From: Embiotoca jacksoni
Taxonomy: Eukaryota > Chordata > Actinopteri > Embiotocidae
Reading direction: 5' to 3'
DNA length: 64,000 bases
NCBI GenBank assembly: GCA_022577435.1
Contig: JAKOON010000007.1
Coordinates: 8,625,926-8,689,925 of the forward strand
Both the position numbers and the translations under genes were made by a program. The notes under the pieces are model-generated. The model searched no databases, was not told where the DNA came from, and worked only from the letters and a program-made list of their open reading frames with translations. Position 1 is the first letter of the stretch, and every line of letters begins with the position of its first letter. Below are positions 40,474-51,500 of this stretch, piece after piece.

Positions 40474-43400
40474 CTATGAGGACCGAGTGGCACAAGGACA
40501 GAGAGGTGAAGAAAAATGAGTGCAAAGAGAAAGAGTGTGCCAATTTGGAGGTCTCTATCTCCTATAACTGATAACCACAGTGAAACTCTCCATTTCACAT
40601 CCATTTTCAACGAACAGATGAAACTGTCATCTGGTTTCACTTCGCTCATTAAGTCAAATTATCTACATGACAACAGACTACAAATCAATCTGGTATAAAA
40701 CATTTGGCAGAAAACACCTCTTCGTAAGCCAATAAGACATATTTGCTGCTGATCGAACATGATACCATCCAGCCTTTATAAGCCTTTTAATGAGAAACAA
40801 AGGCCCTGCAAACCCCGATTACAATCCTACCAATGCAGTGTCCAGCTCCAAGTTTTCTGGAAGCTGTTTTCTATTGCCTTTCTAAAGATTAATCTTCCAT
40901 GTATTGGCCTGAAGCCCAGGCAATATGACAGCACTGCATGGCTACCTCTTCAAGGTCTTTGTCTCTGGGCAGTTCCATTAGATATGATATATAAAACACT
41001 CTCCCCTCCTCTATGCATCTATAGTATATCCAACATGAAAACACATGACAGACATACATAGTATTTGGCTATAATCCCACTGTGTTTACTCTTTGAACGA
41101 GAAAGCTGGGTATTAATCATTTAGCTGCCACAGCAACTTTGACAAATCAAGTGCTCACAGTAGAGTGAATGCTCAACAATTACAAAAAACAAGCACGCTA
41201 CTGATCATCAACTTGCAACAAATTACAGTGTCTCGGCCCGATCTATTAAGAGAGAAGGTTTTAAGATCTTAACAGGGAGCTTTAATGAAATGAGGGACAT
41301 CTATTGATCTGTGGTGGTTGATGCTTGGGGACAACCTCCATCCAACTCTTTGACGTTTGCTTTGGACCAATTATTTGTAATTACCAGTCCTGAACAGCTG
41401 ACAGCGAAATTCAAAGCTAAACCAAGCTGATATCGTAAACATTTAACAGGATGTGTTTTTAAGACGCTGGCAAAGTCATTGGTGAGTAAACTGCTTGGAA
41501 AACAAGATCAGCGGGAGAGGATGTTAATTGATTTAACCACTGCGAAAGAGTAATTGTGTAATACCAGTGTTTTTTGAGGAGGAGGAGGATTGACGCCTAA
41601 TCAGAGGGAGGCTAGGAAATGATCTTCTAACGAACATTTTGATTACAATGTAATTTGCAAAGACAAAAACAGATGCTTGCAGTACACAGTATATTGTTAT
41701 TTTCTAAAATAGGTCTTGTATTTTCATATACACAAAGTATATATTGAGAAATGTAAAGGACAGAGGTTTTTTGCTGAAAAGAAATACTGTTGTCCCAAAC
41801 AATAAAACGTTAGACGTGTACGTACTAGAACATTAAAAGGGCAAATCTTTCATGAAGGAAATTGATGTTAGAAGTGGATCTCGGCTCGACTAGGAAAACC
41901 AAGATGATCAAAATGCAACTCGGTCCACTTAGAACGCAGAGGATGGCTTTCCAGGAAGCAGACAGCTCTTCCTGCTAATTATACTGCCGTGATTGAACAG
42001 GAAGTTGCCCCTCTTGTGCAGTTTGATGATTAGGTTAACCTCCTGGTCCTGGACAGGGACTATGTAAACAGGCTGAGCAGATGTCCTTCAGGAGATAACG
42101 CCTGCCTTCGCGCAGTCAGTTCTGCATGGCCAGCAAGAAATGATTTGTCAAATAGATGTGGCTGAATCTTAATCCAGTGCAAATATCCCTCGCAGAAATA
42201 TATAGAAATTGGACGACTGGCAGTGAACTAATCGATGTGGTATCTCTTACGGGCAGCAGCACATAACCAAATTATAGAAAGTGAATCCATGAAACTATTC
42301 AATTTCTATTCAAATGTACCCCTCACCCATTTCTCTGCTGAAGTATTGGACTCAAAACTGAGGACAGTCGAAACTATTCCAATGTGTCGTGTACAGAATA
42401 TCCATCCAGGACATTAGCTGTTCATATTGCGCTTACTGACTAAATCTGCTAAACAATGGTTATTAGACCGGACAATATGGAAGAAAAATAAAATCCAGAT
42501 AAGTGCAGAAAAGGATTTGGAGTGAATCCTCTCAGTACTTTACATTGTGTGGAGCAGAGTAAATCGATCTACTATAATGTGGTTGCCTTTCACGCGAGCA
42601 TACATCCGCTAATCAAACTAAATGTTTAAAAACAGTTGCCGATGTGTATTCATGCAACAGGGAGTGCAATCCCTTGTCACAAAGTGAATAATTTAGCCCA
42701 CTATATAAATGTGCTCTGCCTCTGTCACTGTCCTACCATGGTGTAGTTATGGGCCACGTTGAGCAGGTCCACGCAGCCCTGGGCATCTGCGAAGGAACGG
42801 ATTCCCAGGCAATTGGAGGGATGGAGCTGTTTCATCAGGAAGTTACAGCAAACCTGGATGACCTGTGAGAGCTGTAGGAGGCAAGCTGCCGCCAATAAAC
42901 TCTCAATGGTCTCCTCTTTCAGCTCAAGGACACCTGCAATGTCAGGACAAGGAAAAAAAGACTCTTATGTCGTGACTGAATGTAGCTGCAACGGATAAAA
43001 CTGTGGTTTTATCAATGCAAATAGCAACAAATATTAACAGTTAAATGAATACTTAATAAGTACTTAAAATGGGGAATAGTGTAAAAAGATACTGGGGGCA
43101 CAAACCTGTGAGCTATTTTTTTTTATGTTACATACTCAGTTATGTTTAACAGCAGAACAAACCTGACAGTCATCATGATGATGTTTACTTTACAATTGAA
43201 ATACTGAAAGAGTGGATGTTCTGACTCGAACACATTGTAGGGGATTTACCAATGGGCAGTCTGCCTGGTAATTTTGTTTTTACTCACAGTCAGCCTAATG
43301 ATGAACAGTCCTATTGATCTGTTTTCAATCACGCTGGATTTTAGACATCTCATAACTACTTACAAGAGCTAGTGAATGTCTTTATGAGCACTCACCAGTG

Positions 43401-46400
43401 TAGGCAAAATTAACCAGGGATCTGAGGGCCTCTGGGTCCACTCCCTCCATCTTGATCTCCTCTTGCTTTGCCTCTCTCACGTCGCTGGTGAACATAGCAG
43501 CAAAGTAGTCCGACACAGCACTCAGGACCAGTCTGCCGTGAAGGAAAAAGGCAATGAATTAATGCTCTTTATGTGTCTGTGGGAGATCTATATGCTAATG
43601 ATATTAAGAGTGCATTTCATGTCCTCAAATGTAGCTTTGCTTCATTAAAAACTACATTTATTCTCTATGTATTGCATCAAATTGTGCTGAGAGTTTAATG
43701 ATTTCACGCTGCACCATTTTCTAACGGTGATTTATTCTAGTTATGTGATTTTACACCATGCAGGTCACTGAGAAATGTAAATTCGCCACTGCTGTATGAT
43801 TCCACTTTGTCAGTGTTTGATAGATGATGTTATTCCACATGCTTCATGTTGCTAATCGCTACAACGGTCAGACTTCTAATTATGTTCGCTCATTTGTCAA
43901 ACTCGCATAACATTCTGGTGGATTTATGAAGGGAAGGAGAGATCATGTGGCATTACAAGGTAAATGTGATTGAGTGAATAAATCCTACACCCATATTTCC
44001 ACAATGTTGTGGTTTCTAATATTCATATTTATTATGCCGCGTGTCATTTATTATGCCATAACCCTGCTTCACATGGTTGTATCCAAGCAGACTATGATTT
44101 CAGACTGCTGTTCACACAACTGGGTAACTGGGATCCGTCTCTTCTGTCTCTGTGGAGCATTCCGGTTTCATGAATCCGTCTGGATGAGCTAACAAACTCT
44201 GCCGGTGGATAGACACACAAGCAGATGCACTCAGTGAACACAATGGCTCTCAGCATTCGGGGCATGTCATGTGATCTGTTGGGTTCAGTCATTCACACGA
44301 GGGCTGGATGTCCATATATTGACACCTCTATGCGGTGGAGCACGGTGTTCTTCTGGGTATCAAATGAAATGTGGAAATGAGCATGGGCAGAGCTGTAATT
44401 AGATCACAGCAGCTGAGGTGTTTAGATGCAAACCAGTGCACATGGAGTGTGCATACCTGTCTGGTCAACTGCCACCTGGAAATCGGAGGGAACTTGTTTT
44501 GCATTTCAAAGATCACCCAATTATTCCTCAGATCAATCCGACTGACAAAATTTTAATGCAAACTGCGGTCCAGGCCGAAGCCTGAACGCCTGTGTCACCA
44601 ATTTAATGAAGTGTATCCAGATGAGCCTCTTTACTTCTAATCTGAGGCAGACGCAGGTGTAATTAATGGAATCAAAGCAGACAGAAGCACAAACACAGAC
44701 CTGTGAGCTGGTATCTTGTGATCCCCCGCGATCAGGAGGACATCGCACAGCTGCTTGTGCTGGAGGTAGGTCTCCATTTTGCGGAATGTCTGTTCTGCAT
44801 GATTTGTGGCCTGGAAGAACTCGTCAGACGAGTTGGTGTTCATTCTGGACAAGGTGCTCAGAACCAACCTGTGAAAGACAAACAGGAAGGGAGGAAGAGA
44901 AAAGAAGAGATTTGATTAAAAAACTGTTGCAGCCGTTAACCCTGTACAACTGCAGCATCTTTACATCTACAATATAAATGTGAAATCGTTGGGATAATAT
45001 GCCAGAAAATAGAGCCAAGAGGAAGGTTTTTTACAAGAGTACATTGTAGAGCTCTCCATGGGCTGCAGAGCTTCATGCCGTTTTTAAATAAGCTGAATTA
45101 TAATACATGTATAGCAATAACCTATCCTGCAGTATTAACACGATAACATATAATCAAATCAAGCAGAACTTTAGCCCTGAACCTTACGTTAAAGAAAATT
45201 TATTAAGAAACCAAAGATCCTTAGTCGCACAGTCAAGAACAGGAATCCTTCATCTGGCCCTTGAAGTTGGTAAAAATATCCAAGAGGTGTGTGAATTATG
45301 TGATTTTTATGATGAGTTAAGAATTTCTGTTAAATGAAATTTATGTTCAAAATCCAGAATTGTTCTGGTGCTCTGATGATGACTAGATGTAATGGTTATT
45401 TAGGTTTAATATTTATAAGTTGGTTACCTTTCTTGCTGCTTAAAAAAAAAAAAAAACATCAAGAAGGTGTATTAGTTTATTGTTACTCTAACTCTTTTTG
45501 TTATTAATGGTGTTTTGTAAGCCAGTTTGGGCTGAGCATATTGTTTATTCATGACACAATGACAAAATTAATCAATTAATCACATTAAATATGTAGGCAT
45601 TGCAGCAGAACCCATTCTCTCCTGCTGCAACATGGCATGTATCTTCTTTTAAATCAGAAAACAATTTATTATCTATTTAGCACAACAACAAAAAAATAGT
45701 AAACTACGAGGAAAAACTACAGTTGACGAGGCACAGACTAATTGAACAGGAGATACTGGAGGTGAAATATTAACAAGAGAAATGAATTAAACAAATGAAT
45801 TATCTTCGCTCTCTGTTTACTCTTCCTATCCAAGTAGGAAGTGAAAAAGAAATGAAGTGGCTGTACACATTGAGATAAACAACAATTTGCTGAGGACACA
45901 AAAGAGCTTATTTGGACACATGGCACTCTTGAATCCTCTTCTCCCTGCGGTACATCTGCATCTTTCTTGCCACTCTAAGCTGAAATTAAGACTGTTATGG
46001 ACTAAACTCCATACATAAGTGGATAACTGAGCACTGCAGTCCAATGGGACAAGCCAACGGCACAATCTATGCAACAGCTTCCTAGACACAATGTGTGCAC
46101 GCCTCTTTGTCTGTTTCTGCGTGCATCCGCATATCTGTCTGTGCACGTGTGTTTTCCAAAAACAGGGACTTAACAAAGTGAACCAGCCGGTTCCTTGCAG
46201 CATTGTGGCGAGGCTGAGTCCCCGTCCCCAAAGGCCGCTAGATTACATGCTGTTTTACAGGCAGCCGAGTAATCCCTCCCACTCATGGCAAATAATGCAG
46301 CCCAGTCACTGGTGTCCTTCACAGAGAAAGTCCACTCATTGACATTTAGGGTTGTTTGTTATGCTACATAAACGCCCAAGCTGCCTCTCCGAAGGGAATT

Positions 46401-48472
46401 TACTGTCATCTCATGCTTCTTCTGCTGTGCAGACAGATAGCGCTCAAGATTTTTTTTTTTTTTTACTGCTATTTAAAGCAACACTTTAAGTCCCCACTCA
46501 TTACTACTCATACACTGATATGAGAGCTGCACAAACTAGTAAAGTTACAGATTTGTTAATACAAATGAACTGAAAACGCTGCAACGCTTGGCAGCACAAT
46601 ATGTTGGCACATACTGAGGTTGATACTGCAGCGGAGATGGAGGGGATGGTGGCTGTTATTGATGTCCTGATTAAATCGCTATTATAAAGTTTTTAGCCGA
46701 GCGTGTAACTTTCTCCTCTTTGATTACAGAAAGCAACAACATTTTCCCTGTGGGAATTGTTTATTTTACACTTCGGTCTTTGCAGTATCCTATAGTCTAA
46801 TCTTTATTGGGAGACTTATGCTAAATGCAAGAGTAATTTATTGCCCTGTCACGATATTCCCCTCTGACTCTGGAGTCTGGGAGAGGAACACCAAATACGA
46901 CTGAATAAGCAATTGGGCCATAAACCTGAGATGCATTGCCTTTGTATTGGCTCCAAGGCATGTTGTAAGGATTTTTCATGCCTACCAATCTCTCCGACAC
47001 TAATTGCTTTGGTATCACATACTAGGGAGCAGTAAATTTGCTCAGAGGTGTATATTCTGCTTCCACTGGTGGGCTGGATCATCAGAGGCATAGCCAAATT
47101 TTATTGAGGCACTAAAACCCCCAGAACACGTTGCTCCAGAGAAACTGCTGCGGGGACAATGCTATACATCGCTTTAGTAAGCAATTCACAGAGAGTCACA
47201 GAGTCTCGGGGAGCATATCAATTTCTTTTGTAGTGTACAAACAAGAACAAAATTTCAATGTGCCTGCTTGCATTCTCACCACTCAGAGAATGTGAATTAG
47301 TCTACAAAACAGAATAGAAGCATAGACTCTGCTTTATTTACCACCACACCTTATCCTACAGCAGATTTCCTTCAGTGAGCACATGTCACCTGAAGTCTTG
47401 TCATTTGTTCTTCACACCTTCTCGCAGCTATCACGCCAGAATGTGACTAATTGATTCAGAGAACCTGCAAAATCACTGCATATTCAAAATAATCCGCTGC
47501 GCAGGTGAATCACATGTTAGGCAGTATTTTAGGATTTTGTCAAGACTATAGGAGACAGTTTTAAGGCTGTGCTATGGAAACTCCATATACTCTTTTTGTC
47601 CACAAGACACAGACAATACAGCACAAATATAAATAACAATACAGAGTAATTATTTAAAATAATCGTGTTTAATAGACAAATTGTTAGACGACTCAAGTGC
47701 TTTCTGACCGCTCAGATTAGCCACTAGCGGTAAAGATTATGAGTCAGATGTGTTGCTGAGAATTTTATTTCAACAGGGGAAAGTCGTGCCTGCCTGGGTC
47801 AAATGGGAAAATGTCTTTTTCAAAATGGATTATAATAGCCATTTTCCCCCAGAAGTCTGCTGAGAAGCTTTGGTCAGGTTGAAAATCCAACAACTCATAC
47901 AAAGCCTCATGCAGCATGTGCCAAATCTATCTATACAGTATATATTCCATGAGATATTTATGCCTCTGTACTCTGACAGGCAGTGTACTACCATTGGGCT
48001 TTACGTTGAGAGAAATATATACACTGTGATAACTTGATCCAGGCAGAGGGACTGATAATTCTGCACAGAAATAGATTTCCCTGTCTGCACTTTCCATATC
48101 TCACAGAGGCCCACAACAGATAGTCTTCTTCTGATGCCATTGTTGTACTAGAAATATCTGCTTACTATTGATAATGACAGAGGACCTCTGGCTGCATACA
48201 GAGACCGTGTCGTGACTGAAATTTGGTCCCAATGTGGTTATGTTATGTTAGAGAGAGCAGTGGAAAATTGCCAAAGCTGTAAACACAAAGGAAATATATG
48301 GCCTTCTTATAAGTTTTCCAGAGCGGCCCTGACAGCTCAGCACACTGCAACTTACACACTATTAGAAAACAACAACCAAATATGGAAATGTGCCTCAAAC
48401 ACAGAGTGTGGTAAAGGTTAGGGGCTTGGGAATGCAATATGTCGATGAGTGTCCCCACAAAGACAGTAAGAT

Positions 48473-48553
<81 letters not shown>

Positions 48554-51500
48554 GGAGGGCGTCATGTAAGTGAAAAATGTGCAGATGTTAGCAGAAAGCT
48601 CCTCCCTATTTTGCTGATGGCAGGTTAACTTGCATAGTATATGAAACTATCAGTGTTGGATTGTCCATAATTTATTTTCATCTGATAGTTGGTAAACAAA
48701 TTCATCCACAACACAACAGCAGTCGATCCCGAGTTGTCTGCAGTATTATTTTTTTTAGACATTAACTGATGTAGGTATTAAATTCTATATGCATTTTTAA
48801 ACAATCTAGTGTGGTGATTTAAAGGTCCTTATAATTTAATTTGAATTGGAGGGAAAAACAGGATGAATTATTGCATCAATAACTCAATTACAAGCCCCAA
48901 AACCTACTACTGATCTTAAATTGCGCATATTATTGTAAAGTGATATTTTCTGAGCGCTCCCTGGAGCCGCTAATTATAGATTTACTCATTAGTTTCAGTT
49001 TGATCACACTTGTTCATGCCTCCTGATCCTATTTCCTTGTGAACTCGCGTAAACGTGGGTGCCTCAGGACACTGTTGAACTAAGTCATGGCCCCGACGAA
49101 TAGTACCCATGTAAAATTCATAGAAACTGTGTCAGGGATTTTCTCTTTCTTTGAATTAGGCCCTTTTGGGAGAACAAATGACTGATTCATGTTTGAAAAG
49201 AAATTAGAGAATGTGTCCAGCATATAATGTGGCTGTATGTCTTCTTACTACTATTCAAAGCACAAAAATGAATATGGCTTCATCTTTGGTTTCCATCTTG
49301 AACGAAGAACGACGTTCACTATTTAATATATGTTATCACAAATTCTCCAAACCCCTGTGGGTGTCATTCTGAGATTACTACTGATATACTGTGTTTTACA
49401 ATTTACTGCATCTTAACTGGACGCATCCACTGGTTGTGTCACACACAGACCTTCTAAGCCCGGCGGTGTTACGAGGCATTCAACAAATAGCTGAATTACT
49501 GCTGTTGACAGGGGGGAGAGGTGGTGGTATTTCTTTTCCAAGGCGGTAGAGAGGGAATTGAGATATCATTCAAACTAACAGCCCGCTGACTCAAGCCTCT
49601 GTTAGTGTTTATGTGGGAGAGGTCAGGGTTTCCATTCCATTCTGTTTAACTTTTGTCATATAGTCTCCGTCAACGACAGGGAGAGGTTATTTGGATGAGA
49701 GTCATGAGGACAGAACAAACACACAGGATATAGATATGTAGGGTAGGAAACAACAAGGTAGGCTATTATACTCTACTACGCAACGTTTGATTTAACAACT
49801 CCGCAGATACAAGGCAGCTACTTGGATGAGACGGGTTACATAGAAATGGGACTTGCATATAGATGAAGATCCTTTCAAGCCATCGCTGAATGAGTTCACA
49901 CAAAGCTGATTAAACCTAACACCGCCAGATAAACCTCGCAGTATTTCATACCATACAGAGTTTTTAAATCGGGTGTCTGGTGAGAAATCCCTGCACTGGA
50001 CGGATGAAAGCAAACCCGCCATATTGGCACCAGAAACCTTCGCCCACTGAGCCGGCTAACTTCCGGTTTAGCCCGGTGCTAACTAGAATGGGGATAAAAT
50101 ATTTCAATCACACGTCTCTTCTCGACAAATATTATCAGACCGAATGGCCCAAATTCTGATACTGAAACGAGACGTTTCGCTGAGTTTGTGACTCCTTTTA
50201 TTTCATTTGCCCACTATTTACCACAATTTATCCGTTGTTTACAGCTGCAACAGTAGCGCTACGGTGGAGCCTGTGACGTAAGCATGTGTCGACAGGGTTT
50301 TTGTAATTACCGCCACTGGCAGAAGGCGGAGACAAAAGTTCTGCACTGCAGGTCTAATTAATTTCAGGAGAAATCTAACCGAATGAGAATAATTATAATG
50401 GCACTGACAACAGCATAAATGAGTCACTCACTTTGTGTTGTCTTTAATATTCCTTATTCAATTTAGAATGAGCTACAAAACTCAATTAACTGAACACAGA
50501 AAAAGATGTTTCAATAGCTAGAAAACGTTTCCAACATTTCCAATAATCTTCCTGCCACACCAATAGCAGAACACTGATGTGAACATATGACTTCATGATT
50601 TATCCTTATTAAATGTATTAATATCGAACATAAAATCTTAAAAGTCAAGCAGATATATGAGCAGAAACATTTACTGTTACAGCATTATTTACTCTAATAA
50701 AGTTACAGCTACAAGCTGTTTGCTTAAATTTTGCCAACAATCTGAAATATTGCAGGAGTGAGAAATCCAATCATAGAAAAAACAAGAGAAACTGTTGGGA
50801 TGGATTTGTTGTAAACACTTTTTGAATGAAACTAATCACTGAGGGGCATATGCACCGCAAAGTGACTGACACATCTACAGAGGAATGCCTGCAACTTTTG
50901 TATTTTTCACAGCCAGCAGAACTCATTTCTAGATCCAGCCTAAGGGATTGTGACAAATTATGTGTCAGGGATTTATGATGTGAGACGTAATAGGGCCAAC
51001 CAGCTGGTGGAGTAAATGAATGTGCATATCTCAGTGACATCCACACATCTGCATAGCCGCAGATGAACATGCGGGCCATGATGTGTCACATAGTCACTGG
51101 TCTAATTCACCAGGCTACGTTGGGCACATGCAGACCTTGTCACCGAGTCATTCACAGCGACTTCTCCTTCACAGTGATTGAGTGGCCGTATTTCCATTAA
51201 AACATTACAACCTTGATTGAGAAGTGTCCTTATGCAACACACAGCTGATAACTGCTCACATAAAATACATATTTGTTGCTATCTCTGGCACTGAGTGATC
51301 AGGAAATTGATTTCTTGATTAATTAAGTAAAACAGTTGCTAACAGGGTGATTATTCATATGAAAAGCAGAATTGATGAATACCCTGTCAATAATTTGAAT
51401 GATGCACAGCCATTTAGAATCTGTGTATCTTGCTAACAGTTTGGTTGGGGGAAAAAAATGCTTAAAAAAAAGAAAAACATTTTGGTAAACAATTATTAAA

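Noticed and set aside
40343..40649. Thr-His repeat open frames over the TG array (also at 17946-18323 and 53759-54235)
   Set aside because: Dinucleotide repeats are open in several frames. No coding signal.
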